Assembly: GCA_046331095.1 (NCBI GenBank)
Contig: JAXLRM010000008.1
Coordinates: 62,001 to 126,000 of the forward strand
DNA: 64,000 nt
From: JAIBAC01 sp046331095
Lineage (GTDB): Bacteria; Actinomycetota; Acidimicrobiia; UBA2766
Reading direction: 5' to 3'
Below, one piece after another: positions 1-8,623 of this stretch. A program made the position numbers and the translations under genes. Positions within the stretch are counted from its first letter, which is position 1; each line of letters starts with the position of its first letter. The notes below the pieces were generated by a model. That model saw only the letters and a list, made by a program, of their open reading frames with translations, had not been told where the DNA came from and did not search any database.

Positions 1-170
1 ACGGACCCGGCTTTCACCGGATCCCGCTGGCCACACTGGGACCGGACGGCGAGGCCCGGCTCGCCGAATCGGGCTACACGGTGAGGTGCCTCGTCACCCC
101 TGATGGCGGGGTCCCCGGCGCGGACACCTCCGACGACGACCTGGTCGCATACGTCGCACGCGCCTACTGA
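1..170 (+). CDS. proS: Prolyl-tRNA synthetase, C-terminal end (partial)
   Basis: The window opens inside a reading frame whose codons begin at base 3 and which ends with TGA at 168-170. About 55 residues are visible. The last part, containing TVRCLVTPDGGVPG and ending DDLVAYVARAY, resembles the C-terminus of actinobacterial prolyl-tRNA synthetases, which charge tRNA-Pro with proline in the cytosol. The catalytic and anticodon-binding cores lie outside the window, so the call rests on tail similarity from memory only. It converges with the next gene across a 66-nt gap. Confidence 0.55.
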   Translation, partial: GPGFHRIPLATLGPDGEARLAESGYTVRCLVTPDGGVPGADTSDDDLVAYVARAY

Positions 171-189
171 CCCTCCGACCCCGAACCTC

Positions 190-212
190 GACGTGCGGAC
201 GCCACGTCCCAC
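190..212. repeat. Small dyad resembling the 49-bp palindromic repeat
   Basis: In the gap between two convergent genes, GACGTGCGGACGCCACGTC forms a 7-bp stem with one bulged C. It looks like a shortened relative of the GACGTGGGGACG / CGTCCCCACGTC palindrome found intact at 35.4, 51.2 and 59.3 kb. It may be a decayed copy or simply a transcript-end hairpin. Confidence 0.25.
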
Positions 213-236
213 CCACCGGGACACACCGCGCGTCGA

Positions 237-1145
237 TCAGCCGGTCGTGGAGTTGCGCTCGACGAGACCCTCGATGATGCGGCGACCCGTGGCCTCGTCC
301 GACGCGTACACGACGACGACGGCATCACGGTAGGGCTTGTACCACCAGACGCGTGTCACGTCGGGGGTGCCACCGACCTCGGCCGTCCGGAACGAGACGG
401 CGTCGAAGACGGTGTCGGAGAACTCACCCACCTTGCCGTCCGACGCCAGACCGGTCTCGAACGAGGTCTGGAAGTCGCCTCCCGCCGCCGACGGTTCGAG
501 CACGATCGCGGCGGCGTAGCCACCTATGCCCGCGTGCTTGGGGTCGGTGACCACGATGCCGGCCCCGTCACGTCGATACGGGACGTCCTCGAGCACGCGG
601 GGATGCTTGTCGAGCTCGACCGAGAGCCCCGTGAGGCGCGACGGAAGGATCGAGGCCGCCTCGGCAGGGGCCGGCGGCAACGTTGTCCCGCCTGTCAAGT
701 AGACGACGAGTCCCACTATCACGGCTGCTGCGAGCACCGTGCCGCCCGCGATCCAAGCGACCAGCGCGACCCTGCTCGGACGGCTCTTGTCGCTCGAAGG
801 CCGTGCCGCCGCCTTGTCGGTGATCGACTTGTGGTCCGAAGCGCGGTAGCGGGCCACGAGTGGCGAGGCATAGGGCGGCGGAGCCTCTTCGGCGGCGACC
901 TCGGCCTGGATGCCCGTCGCACCGAACCAGGTGGTGTCCACGACAGCCGCGCGGTCGCGCTCCGTCGACGGAGCGGCCCCATGGCCCTCGGGAGGAGCAG
1001 GGCGCACTGGTGGAACGGGCGGTCTCGGCGGGCCGTTGCGGGGTCGATCCAGGGCCTGGGGACCAGTCGGCGCGCCCGGCGCCGACGCCGGAGTGCCCGA
1101 CGGCGGCGGGACGAGGGGAGGTGGTGGAGGTGTAGGGCCCTGCAT
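237..1145 (-). CDS. Proline-rich single-pass membrane protein of unknown function
   Basis: 302 residues from an ATG at 1145. The first ~80 residues are Pro/Gly/Ala-rich and look disordered. A charged stretch follows, then one hydrophobic segment (about residues 150-175, VALVAWIAGGTVLAAAVIVG). The C-terminal ~125 residues form a globular, probably extracytoplasmic domain ending VERNSTTG. No catalytic motif is recognisable. The layout (disordered cytoplasmic N-terminus, one TM, outer domain) is common among actinobacterial envelope proteins. A much longer open frame continues upstream, but that part is antisense to real genes. The next gene upstream on this strand ends 32 nt away, so they may be co-transcribed. 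Confidence 0.7.
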   Translation of the reverse strand: MQGPTPPPPPLVPPPSGTPASAPGAPTGPQALDRPRNGPPRPPVPPVRPAPPEGHGAAPSTERDRAAVVDTTWFGATGIQAEVAAEEAPPPYASPLVARYRASDHKSITDKAAARPSSDKSRPSRVALVAWIAGGTVLAAAVIVGLVVYLTGGTTLPPAPAEAASILPSRLTGLSVELDKHPRVLEDVPYRRDGAGIVVTDPKHAGIGGYAAAIVLEPSAAGGDFQTSFETGLASDGKVGEFSDTVFDAVSFRTAEVGGTPDVTRVWWYKPYRDAVVVVYASDEATGRRIIEGLVERNSTTG

Positions 1146-1177
1146 CGGTGTGGTGATCCTGCCCGCCCTGGCAGAGC

Positions 1178-1633
1178 TTAGTTGCCCGCGACGAGGTAGA
1201 CGCCGTAGCCGGTGGCGACGACTGCCGCGACGAAGCCGCCTGCCGAGATGATCCTGCCGATCACGGAGAGCCGATGCGCCTTGGACGCATCGGTGTCCGA
1301 CGACCTGCGCACACGGGGGCCCGTCCCCAGGGCGTGCACGGCTGCGGCGACAGCACTGACGACCACGAAGACCATCTTCTCGGCGAACACGCGGCCGAAG
1401 TCCTCGCCGCGGGGCGTATCCATGAGCAGGGCGAGTCCGCTGAACAGGAGCACCACGAAGCCACCCCAGGCAACCGGCTGGAACCGCCGGGCGGCTGCGG
1501 ATACGATCCTGCGCCCGGCGGCCTCGTCGCTCCCCGAAGCCCGCAGCACCGGCATCAGTGCTGCAACCGTGACCTGTCCACCGACCCAGACCGTCACGGC
1601 GAGGACGTGCAAGCAGAGGAAGAAGAACCGCAT
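1178..1633 (-). CDS. Four-helix integral membrane protein, CopD-like
   Basis: 151 residues, ATG at 1633. It starts directly with a hydrophobic helix (MRFFFLCLHVLAVTVWVGGQ) and has about four membrane segments, with a basic loop near residues 105-120. The HxxAxxxWxGG pattern of helix 1 resembles the CopD/DUF4149 group of small membrane proteins, some of which act in copper handling. That is resemblance only; no metal-binding cluster is obvious. Its start codon overlaps the start codon of the divergent lipoprotein gene inside the palindrome CATG, leaving no intergenic space. Confidence 0.65.
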   Translation of the reverse strand: MRFFFLCLHVLAVTVWVGGQVTVAALMPVLRASGSDEAAGRRIVSAAARRFQPVAWGGFVVLLFSGLALLMDTPRGEDFGRVFAEKMVFVVVSAVAAAVHALGTGPRVRRSSDTDASKAHRLSVIGRIISAGGFVAAVVATGYGVYLVAGN

Positions 1634-2141
1634 GTCCGAGATGCTGCCGCTCGCGGTGCCGGCGGGGCCAGTACGCAGGCTGTACGCGGCGGCGGCCGTT
1701 CTCCTGGCCTTCGTTGTGGCCGGCTGCTGGAACGTGGCGGGTGAGCCCGACCGCGACGAGCACGGAAACGTGGTCGCTCCTGCCGACGTGTCGGTCTTCC
1801 ACCTCCGGCTCGGGGACTGCACCCAGGACTCCGGCATCGGCGGCGAGGTGACGAGCGTGAGCGCCACCGCGTGCGACGAGCCGCACGCGTACGAGGTCTT
1901 CGCGGTGGGTGAGTACACGGGCACCGATTACGACGTGACGGCGATCGACGGATTCGCCCAGACCTACTGCGCGTCTGCCTTCGGGGGCTTCGTGAACCGC
2001 CCGGTCGCGGACTCGGGCCTCGAGCTCACCTACCTCACCCCCACCGCCGAGTCCTTCGGGACCGGTGACCGCGAGGTGACCTGCCTCGTCGGCACAGGGT
2101 CCGAGGCGACGACCGGCTCGCTCCGCGGTGCCAACCGCTGA
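1632..2141 (+). CDS. Lipoprotein with septum-formation-like domain
   Basis: 169 residues. A basic N-terminus and hydrophobic stretch end in the lipobox VVAGC (cysteine near residue 32), so this should be an exported, lipid-anchored protein. The mature part carries LGDC, CDEPHAYEVF, a later cysteine in TYCASAFGGFV and GDREVTCLV. This pattern matches the actinobacterial septum-formation domain (Pfam Septum_form), whose conserved cysteines probably form disulfides. Biochemical function is unknown for the family. ATG 1632 overlaps the divergent gene's start. ATG 1641 and GTG 1659 are alternatives that would still keep the signal peptide. Confidence 0.72.
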   Translation: MSEMLPLAVPAGPVRRLYAAAAVLLAFVVAGCWNVAGEPDRDEHGNVVAPADVSVFHLRLGDCTQDSGIGGEVTSVSATACDEPHAYEVFAVGEYTGTDYDVTAIDGFAQTYCASAFGGFVNRPVADSGLELTYLTPTAESFGTGDREVTCLVGTGSEATTGSLRGANR

Positions 2142-2180
2142 CGCCGACATCGCGGCGCAGAGCCGTCATATCCTGTTGTG

Positions 2181-2816
2181 ATGGTCGATTTCCTGCTGGT
2201 ACTCGGGATCGTCGTTCTCGTCGGCATCGTGGTCGTCACGGTCCTCGTCTTGTGGGGGCTGGCGCGGACGTTCAGGTCCGTGAGGCGTAGAGCGGGGCGG
2301 GCAACACGGAGGATCCAGGAGCGGCTGCCCCACCAGGCGCTCGGCTCCCAGACCTGGTGGCTCGCGGGCCGCCTGGATCGGATAGAGGAGAAGGCCGGAT
2401 ATGCCTGCGCGTGCGCGGCCCCGACCTTCCTCGCCGACGAGGTGCGCGGCCTTGCCGGCGAGCTGCGCGCTGCCGCCGCTGCCGTGCGGCTTCAGGTCCA
2501 AGCCGCCGGGCGCCTCGCGGGCGACGTACGGATCCGGGAAGCAGACCGCCTCGAGGTCGTCGTCGCCGAACTCGAGGGAGGCGCCACACAGCTCGTGGTG
2601 ACCGCGACGCACCTGGGCAGTGTGCACTCAGCCCGTGACGGCATCGGCTCGGGCGAGCACGTCCGCCGCCGCGCCGCTGCACTCGACATGGCCGTCTCCG
2701 AGTTGGAAGCCGTCGAACATCCCGAGCACCTCGAGGCGCCGCAACTCCACGCCGCAGATCCGCTCTCCACCGTGTTCGGCACCTCACCCACCCCCGAGCG
2801 CGACCGCGCCCGGTAG
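2181..2816 (+). CDS. Membrane-anchored coiled protein, unknown
   Basis: 211 residues from ATG 2181 (GTG 2178 is an in-frame alternative). One N-terminal transmembrane helix (residues 3-26, rich in V/L/I) is followed by a basic stretch (RTFRSVRRRAGRATRRIQ). The rest is a long Ala/Glu/Arg-rich helical region, probably cytoplasmic, ending in a disordered proline-containing tail. No domain recognised. It follows the lipoprotein gene on the same strand after 39 nt and could share its transcript. Confidence 0.6.
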   Translation: MVDFLLVLGIVVLVGIVVVTVLVLWGLARTFRSVRRRAGRATRRIQERLPHQALGSQTWWLAGRLDRIEEKAGYACACAAPTFLADEVRGLAGELRAAAAAVRLQVQAAGRLAGDVRIREADRLEVVVAELEGGATQLVVTATHLGSVHSARDGIGSGEHVRRRAAALDMAVSELEAVEHPEHLEAPQLHAADPLSTVFGTSPTPERDRAR

Positions 2817-2956
2817 CCCTCAGAGAGCGCGACCTTGCCTCGAAGCCTCGTGGAGGCACGGCGCGACGGCGCGCGGACGCACAGTGCTCCGGGCTGCGTT
2901 CCCCGACCGCGGCTGGGCCAACTGATCGGACGAGCCGCAAGTGCAGGCTCCTCGGG

Positions 2957-3595
2957 TCATGTGATGCCGACGATGCGGACGCCCGTGCGGGTGTGATAGC
3001 GCTTGTTGAGCGCGATCAGGAGCGGAGTGAGCGCTTCGATCGCGGAGGCATTGTGGAGGCTGCCTGCGTCGATCGGCCGCAACCCGGGTACCGAGCCGAC
3101 GAGGGTCATCACACGATCGAGCGCGCCGTGGTCGTCGCCGCAGCACAGCACGTCGAAGTCGAGGTCGATGTGGGTCTCCTGCAACGACTTCGCGGGCACG
3201 TGATGGAGAGCCGCCACCACGCGGAGGGTCGGTAGCCGGGCCTGGATCCCCAGGGCGATCGATCCCGACGACGGTACGACGGACTCGGGCTTGCCGCCGA
3301 TGAACGCCACCGCGTTGGCCATCGAGAGGAGAACCTTCCCGCGTGTGGCGCTCTCGACTTCGACAGCGGTCGACATGGCGGCCTCCCAGGGGACCGCGAG
3401 GACCACGACGTCCCCGAAGGACGCCGCATCGACGTTCCCGCCGCCCTTGACGTTGGGCAGGCCGAGCTCCTCCGCGACCGCCACCGCACGCTCGGGCGAC
3501 CGCGACCCGAGGAGCACCTCGTGGCCTGCGAGCGCGAAGCGCGCGCCGACCCCGCGGCCGGCCGGTCCGGTGCCACCGAGTACGCCGACGTGCAT
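2957..3595 (-). CDS. fno: NADPH-dependent F420 reductase
   Basis: 212 residues. The Rossmann start MHVGVLGGTGPAGRGVGARF gives a GxGGTGxxG-type nucleotide loop, followed by LLGSRSPERA, where the SR pair reads the NADPH phosphate. VVVLAVPWE, the GKVLLSMANA stretch and LHHVPAKSL are typical of F420H2:NADP+ oxidoreductases (npdG/fno family), which pass hydride between coenzyme F420 and NADP+. ATG 3595 is preceded by AAGGAG at good spacing; an earlier in-frame start would ignore that site. Its presence implies that the cell makes F420. A related NAD(P)-binding oxidoreductase cannot be fully excluded. Confidence 0.8.
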   Translation of the reverse strand: MHVGVLGGTGPAGRGVGARFALAGHEVLLGSRSPERAVAVAEELGLPNVKGGGNVDAASFGDVVVLAVPWEAAMSTAVEVESATRGKVLLSMANAVAFIGGKPESVVPSSGSIALGIQARLPTLRVVAALHHVPAKSLQETHIDLDFDVLCCGDDHGALDRVMTLVGSVPGLRPIDAGSLHNASAIEALTPLLIALNKRYHTRTGVRIVGIT

Positions 3596-3717
3596 TGAGA
3601 CTCCTTGGGACTGGGCTCTTCGCTTGCCCACGGCTGCCGGAGGCCATCGCGGCAGATCCCGGGGTGTGCGGTGCGCCAGTCTAAGGTTCGGTCCCTCGGG
3701 GCCGCTACCCTGCCGCG

Positions 3718-4908
3718 GTGCTGCCGCCGTCCACCCCCGCGCCGGACCCGCGCCTGCCCGCCTACGGCAGCGAGACCCTCGCCGAGCTCCTCCCGTCGGT
3801 CCTCGCCTTGGTGGACGAGGACCAGCGCGACCCTCTCGGCCTGCGCGCGAGCGTCGGTCCCGCGCCGCGGGTCTGCGTGTTGCTCGCCGACGGGCTCGGG
3901 TGCGAGATCGTCGAGCACCACCGCGACGTTGCGCCCACTCTGGCGTCGATGCGATCCGAGCGCGGCAGCCGCCGCATCTCCTCCTGCTTCCCTTCGACCA
4001 CCGCCACGTCTCTGGTGTCGCTGGGCACCGGCACAGCGCCGGGACGGCACGGCTTCATCGGATACACGGCGTGGATGCGCGAGATCGGCGCGGTCGTGAA
4101 CCTCATCCGGTTCAATCGCTACGGCGAAGCCAAGGCGAACACGCTCGTGCGCGAACTGGTTCCCGAGCAGGTGCAACCCGTCCCGACGGTCTTCGAGCGC
4201 GCTCACGCTGCCGGCATCACGACGACGTCGGTGTCAGACCGCCGCTTCGCCAGTAGCGGACTGACCCGCGCGGCCCTGCGTGGACCCCACTACGTCGGCT
4301 GGGAGACCCCCGACGAGATCCCCTCCCTCGCGGCCAAGGCGCTCGCGGCCACCGATCGCACCGTCGTGTTCGCGTACGACCCCCGCTTCGACCACGCCGC
4401 GCACGGAGGCGGCATCGACTCTGCCGCCGCCGTCGCGGCGCTGGCGCAGGTGAACGGAGTGGCCGCACGGCTCCGCGATTCGCTACCGCACGGATCGGTG
4501 CTCGTCGTCACCGGCGACCACGGCATGGTCGACGTCACCGCGGGCCGCGTCGACATCGACGACGACGACGACCTCTCAGCCGGCGTGCGCGCACTCGGTG
4601 GCGAACCACGTGTACGCCACGTCTACGCTCGCGAAGGCGCCGCGGGAGACGTACTCGCGGCGTGGACCGCCCGCCTCGGGAATGTCGCCTGGATCCGCAC
4701 AGGCGCCGAGGCTGTCGCTGCCGGCTGGTTCGGACCGCATGTGGGACCCGAGGCACGTGGTCGCATCGGTGACGTGATCGCGGCCTACCACTCCGAGGGT
4801 GGCGTGTTCTGCAGACGCATCGACCCACGCCAGACTGCGCTGGTGGGTCACCACGGCAGCTTCACCGACGCCGAGATGGCGGTGCCGCTGCTACTGGCAC
4901 GGGCGTGA
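3718..4908 (+). CDS. Alkaline phosphatase superfamily phosphodiesterase/pyrophosphatase
   Basis: 396 residues from GTG 3718. Signature elements in order: LLADGLGCE (first metal aspartate), CFPSTTATSLVSL with the nucleophilic threonine in PSTTAT, DPRFDHAAHGGG (metal ligands), VTGDHGMVDV (second Asp/His pair), and a final GHHGSFT with a histidine ligand. This is the two-zinc architecture of nucleotide pyrophosphatase/phosphodiesterase-like proteins. No signal peptide is visible, so it is probably cytosolic; the substrate cannot be read from sequence. An aspartate run (IDDDDDL) sits near residue 283. It diverges from fno with 122 nt between. Confidence 0.8.
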   Translation: MLPPSTPAPDPRLPAYGSETLAELLPSVLALVDEDQRDPLGLRASVGPAPRVCVLLADGLGCEIVEHHRDVAPTLASMRSERGSRRISSCFPSTTATSLVSLGTGTAPGRHGFIGYTAWMREIGAVVNLIRFNRYGEAKANTLVRELVPEQVQPVPTVFERAHAAGITTTSVSDRRFASSGLTRAALRGPHYVGWETPDEIPSLAAKALAATDRTVVFAYDPRFDHAAHGGGIDSAAAVAALAQVNGVAARLRDSLPHGSVLVVTGDHGMVDVTAGRVDIDDDDDLSAGVRALGGEPRVRHVYAREGAAGDVLAAWTARLGNVAWIRTGAEAVAAGWFGPHVGPEARGRIGDVIAAYHSEGGVFCRRIDPRQTALVGHHGSFTDAEMAVPLLLARA

Positions 4909-4968
4909 CGGAGGTCGGCGCGCCGGAATGCGTTGGTCAGGTGGTCCTTCGCCGCTAGCGTCGCGGGG

Positions 4969-5604
4969 GTGAGCCACTTGATCGGGTTGACATGGGCCGT
5001 GCCGGCGCCAACTACGGCCGTGTCCGCACTCGAGCGGATCGGCTTCGACATCGACACCCCCGATGTACTGACCGTGGGCGAGGTCGTCTTCGAGCTCGTG
5101 CCTGCCGGGTCCGACGGTGCCGGGCTCCGGGCTTGGGCGTTCGGCGGCGACTCCGACGAGACCGTGCGCTTCGACCCCACCACACTGCCACCAACCGAGC
5201 TGCGGACCCGGAGGAGCGCTCGCCGGCAGGCGGCCCACCCCAACGGCGTGCACAAGCTCGACCACGTCGTGGCGATGGTGCCCCGGCTCGAGACCTCCGT
5301 CGCGGGGCTCGAGGAGTACGTCGGTGCCGACTGTCGCCGCCGCGGTGAGGTCAGGGGCCTCCCGGCGGCGTTCCTGCGCGCAGGCGAGGTGGTGCTCGAG
5401 CTCGTGGAGATGCGGACCCTGGCGGGGCCGCGTCTGTGGGGCGCGGCCTTCGCCACCGACGACTGCGACAAGACCGTCGCGGTGATCCGGGAGCGGGGAG
5501 GCGACGTGACCGAACCCGACCGCGCGGTCCAGGGCGGCCGGATCGCGCAGTGCCCCGGAGACATACTCGGTGCGACCGTCGCGTTCCTCGAGCCGGCACG
5601 ATGA
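4969..5604 (+). CDS. VOC (glyoxalase-fold) family protein
   Basis: 211 residues from GTG 4969; TTG 4933 would add twelve residues. Two beta-alpha-beta-beta-beta halves are recognisable: an N-terminal half (LIGLTWAVPAPTTAVSALERIGF) and a C-terminal half starting KLDHVVAMVPRLETSVAGLE and ending ILGATVAFLEP. The LDHVV metal-ligand histidine and a glutamate in VVLELVEM fit the vicinal oxygen chelate fold. Substrate unknown. It lies 60 nt after the phosphodiesterase and may be co-transcribed with it. Confidence 0.65.
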   Translation: MSHLIGLTWAVPAPTTAVSALERIGFDIDTPDVLTVGEVVFELVPAGSDGAGLRAWAFGGDSDETVRFDPTTLPPTELRTRRSARRQAAHPNGVHKLDHVVAMVPRLETSVAGLEEYVGADCRRRGEVRGLPAAFLRAGEVVLELVEMRTLAGPRLWGAAFATDDCDKTVAVIRERGGDVTEPDRAVQGGRIAQCPGDILGATVAFLEPAR

Positions 5605-5664
5605 CGGCGCCGTCGGGCTTGCGTGGGCTGGGATGCGACCACAAGCATCTCCCCCGGGGATCCT

Positions 5665-6480
5665 GTGGATGAGGGGCGTCACTTGACCGCACTGCGGCGA
5701 CAGCTCGCCGGGGAGAAGGAAGGTCCACTGAGCGCGGGCGCCGTGATGATCGGCGACGAGCTCCTCTCGGGCAAGGTCCGTGATGCCAACGGGCCCTACC
5801 TCGTCGACGGATTGCGCCGCCACGGCATCGACCTCGAGGAGATCCACTTCGTGCGCGACGAGATCGACGCCATCGTCGAGGCGGTCGACCTCGTCAGACA
5901 CCGGCGCGACCTCTGCTTCACGTCCGGCGGTATCGGGCCCACACACGACGACGTGTCCATGGAGGCCGTCGCGAAGGCGTTCGGCATGGATCTCGAGCTT
6001 CGGCCGGCCCTCGCCGCTCTGATCGCCACGTATTTCGGCGACGCGGAGAGCGGCAAGGCGTGGACGAAGATGGCGATCGTGCCCGCGGGTTGCGAGCTGC
6101 TGGACCTCGCGACGGCCTGGCCGGCGTACTCGGTCGAGAACGTCGTGATGCTCCCTGGCATCCCCCAGATCTTCACGCGGCAGGTCGACGCTCTGCTCGC
6201 AGGCCTCGAGTCGAACCCGATCGTGACCAACGTGGCGTACTTCCGCATCGGCGAGGGCGAGCTCGCCCGTCCTCTCGGCGACCTCGCCGAAGCATTCGCG
6301 GGCGCGGTCAGCTTCGGCAGCTACCCGGTGATCGGCGAGATCGAGTACCAGGTCAAGGTGACCCTGGACAGCCGCGATCCGGTGGCGCTCGCCGACGCCA
6401 CCCGTGATCTCCTCGCGCGCTTCCCCGAACAGGTGGTGCACGCGGTCGAAGAGGGCATCGCCAACATCGAGGGCCGCTGA
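5665..6480 (+). CDS. CinA-like molybdopterin-binding domain protein
   Basis: 271 residues from GTG 5665, which has GGGGA five bases upstream; TTG 5683 is possible. It shows the MoCF-biosynthesis/CinA N-terminal fold: GAVMIGDELLSGKVRDANGP, CFTSGGIGPTHDD and VVMLPGIPQIF. The C-terminal amidohydrolase domain of full CinA is absent, so this is the stand-alone family once called competence/damage-inducible protein. Some relatives are pyrophosphatases acting on nucleotide adducts. The role here is unassigned. It is followed two bases later by nhaA. Confidence 0.75.
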   Translation: MDEGRHLTALRRQLAGEKEGPLSAGAVMIGDELLSGKVRDANGPYLVDGLRRHGIDLEEIHFVRDEIDAIVEAVDLVRHRRDLCFTSGGIGPTHDDVSMEAVAKAFGMDLELRPALAALIATYFGDAESGKAWTKMAIVPAGCELLDLATAWPAYSVENVVMLPGIPQIFTRQVDALLAGLESNPIVTNVAYFRIGEGELARPLGDLAEAFAGAVSFGSYPVIGEIEYQVKVTLDSRDPVALADATRDLLARFPEQVVHAVEEGIANIEGR

Positions 6481-6482
6481 GG

Positions 6483-7685
6483 GTGCCCGGCAGTCGCAGG
6501 CGACCACCAGCACTCCTCGAGTTCATCAGGACCGAACAAGCCGCCGGCACCGCGATGGTCGTCGCTGCCCTGATCGCCATCGTCTGGGCATCGCTGCGCC
6601 CCACCGGCTACTCCGACTTCTGGGAGACGCCGCTCCCACTGCCGCTGCCCGGCCTCGACCACTTCACGGTCAAGTTGTGGATCAACGACGGTCTCATGAC
6701 GCTGTTCTTCTTCGTGGTCGGCCTCGAGATCAAGAGGGAGACCACGGTCGGGGAGCTCGCGGATCGGCGTGCAGCGGCCCTACCCGTGCTCGCGGCGTTG
6801 GGGGGCATGGCGGTCCCCGCGCTCGTCTACCTCGCGTTCACAGCCGGCCACCCGTCGATGAGCGCATGGGCGATTCCGACCGCGACCGACATCGCGTTCG
6901 TGCTCGGGATCTGCGCGCTCGCCGGCCCACGCGTCCCTGCGTCGGTGCGGCTCTTCCTGCTCGCCCTCGCGATCGCAGACGACATCGGCGGGATCCTCGT
7001 CATAGCGCTCGTGTACGCGGGCGACATCGCGCCGCTCTGGCTGCTCGCGGTAGCGGCAGGTGTCGTGGCCGTGATCGCCCTCCAACGTGCGGGGGTTCAA
7101 CGCGTCTGGCCCTACGTCCCCCTCGGTGTCTGGATCTGGTACACAACGTTGCTCGCCGGTGTGCACCCCGCGATCGCCGGCGTCGTCGTCGGGGTGCTCA
7201 CCCCCGTGGGGCCGCTACGGGGCGGCGACGACGTCATGACCCGCATCGAGGAACGACTGCACCCTTTGACGAGCTTCGTCGTCGTCCCCGTCTTCGCGCT
7301 CGCGAGCGCCGGAGTGGCGCTGTCCGCGACCGCCGTCGTCGAAGCGCTGCGGGCGCCGGTGTTCTGGGGCGTCTTCTGCGGCCTCGTGGTCGGCAAACCC
7401 ATCGGCGTCTCCCTCACCACCTGGATCACCGCCCGCACCGGTGCCGGCTCGCCCGGACCTGGCGCGTCGGTGGCAGCGATCGCGTGGGCGTCGCCCCTCG
7501 CGGGTATCGGATTCACGGTCGCGATCTTCATCGCGACCCTTGCCCTGCCGGACGCCCAACTGCTCGGGCACGCACTCATCGCGATCCTGTCGGCGTCGGT
7601 GGTCGCCGCCGTGGTCGGCTCCGTCTCCCTCGGGGTCCGTGCGCGGAGCACGCTCGGACAGGGGCTCGGAAAAGACTCGACCTAA
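6483..7685 (+). CDS. nhaA: Na+/H+ antiporter NhaA
   Basis: 400 residues from GTG 6483, with about twelve membrane segments. NhaA hallmarks are present: the paired aspartates of helix V (LAIADDIGGILVIALVY), the preceding IPTATDIAFVLGI, the discontinuous helix region (FALASAGVALS), GLVVGKPIGV and SPLAGIGFTVAIFIA. The protein exchanges cytoplasmic Na+ for protons to control sodium and pH. The Asp pair equivalent to Asp163/Asp164 in E. coli NhaA is intact, so the gene looks functional. It is nearly fused to the CinA-like gene upstream. Confidence 0.93.
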   Translation: MPGSRRRPPALLEFIRTEQAAGTAMVVAALIAIVWASLRPTGYSDFWETPLPLPLPGLDHFTVKLWINDGLMTLFFFVVGLEIKRETTVGELADRRAAALPVLAALGGMAVPALVYLAFTAGHPSMSAWAIPTATDIAFVLGICALAGPRVPASVRLFLLALAIADDIGGILVIALVYAGDIAPLWLLAVAAGVVAVIALQRAGVQRVWPYVPLGVWIWYTTLLAGVHPAIAGVVVGVLTPVGPLRGGDDVMTRIEERLHPLTSFVVVPVFALASAGVALSATAVVEALRAPVFWGVFCGLVVGKPIGVSLTTWITARTGAGSPGPGASVAAIAWASPLAGIGFTVAIFIATLALPDAQLLGHALIAILSASVVAAVVGSVSLGVRARSTLGQGLGKDST

Positions 7686-7723
7686 AGCTCAGGTCGAGGT
7701 CTGGTCGTGCCGATCAGGACCAC

Positions 7724-8623
7724 ATGACCGAGGCAGAATTCCAGGAATGCACCGCGACCGCCCGGCCTGCCAGACCGCTGCGATCGGCGCGTGCGACGCC
7801 ACGACTAGCCGTCGTCGACTGCCATGGGCGCACGCGCTTCGTCGCCCTCCCGGCGGGCGAGACCACGGTCGGCCGTGATCGACGCTGCGGTGTGGTCCTC
7901 GACGACCGGTCCGTATCGCGGCGACACTGCGCCATCGGCGTGTCGCACGCGAGAGTGACGCTCGCCGACCTCGGCTCGCGCAACGGCACCTACCTCGACG
8001 ACCGCGCCTTGGACCCGCACGCTCCGGAGCCTCTCGAAGCGGGGGCCGTGATCGAGGCCGGGACCTTCTTCCTCAAGTACGTCCCCGACGGCGTCGCGGA
8101 CTCCTACCTGCACTTGCGTGTCGCCGGGTTCTCCGTGCGAGACGGGCTCACCGGCCTCGCCAACCGAACCGGCTTCGACGCCGCACTCGACGCCGCGTGC
8201 GCTCGGGCCACCACGGGCGATCGTACGTTCGCGCTCGTGCTGTGCGACATCGACGGCTTCAAGGCCGCGAACGACAGGCACGGCCATGCAGCGGGGGACG
8301 CGGTCCTGCGCGATGTGGCAGGCATCCTTCAGGCGCACACCCGCGACGACGACGCCGTGTGCCGCTACGGCGGCGACGAGTTCGCGATACTGCTCCCGCG
8401 ATCCGACCTCGCGGGTGGACACCGCACCGCCGAACGTCTCCGCGCGGCCCTCGAAGCAGGGGCGTCCACGAGGGAGCCACGCGCAACGGCTTCGTTCGGC
8501 GTCGCTGCTTGGTCGCCGGGCACCGCGACACCCGACGCGTTGGTGAGGACCGCCGACGAGAGGCTCTACGCAGCGAAAGCCGCCGGACGCAACCGTGTGG
8601 TCAGCGGCCTCACGCGCCGGTGA
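7724..8623 (+). CDS. FHA-GGDEF diguanylate cyclase
   Basis: 299 residues, ATG 7724. An N-terminal FHA domain (about residues 30-105) shows TTVGRDRRCG, SVSRRHC and LGSRNGTYL, the full phosphothreonine-binding set. The C-terminal GGDEF domain (about 135-295) has RDGLTGLANR, LCDIDGFKAANDRHGHAAGD and RYGGDEFAILL. RDDD five residues before GGDEF matches the RxxD inhibitory I-site. It should make c-di-GMP in the cytosol under control of an FHA-phosphoprotein contact, with product feedback. No membrane segment or EAL domain. The last 14 nt overlap the 3' end of the convergent RCK gene. Confidence 0.9.
   Translation: MTEAEFQECTATARPARPLRSARATPRLAVVDCHGRTRFVALPAGETTVGRDRRCGVVLDDRSVSRRHCAIGVSHARVTLADLGSRNGTYLDDRALDPHAPEPLEAGAVIEAGTFFLKYVPDGVADSYLHLRVAGFSVRDGLTGLANRTGFDAALDAACARATTGDRTFALVLCDIDGFKAANDRHGHAAGDAVLRDVAGILQAHTRDDDAVCRYGGDEFAILLPRSDLAGGHRTAERLRAALEAGASTREPRATASFGVAAWSPGTATPDALVRTADERLYAAKAAGRNRVVSGLTRR

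Noticed and set aside
237..2150. 637-codon open frame on the minus strand as one protein
   Set aside because: Only its last 302 codons (from ATG 1145) look like protein; the rest is antisense to or out of frame with the CopD-like and lipoprotein genes.
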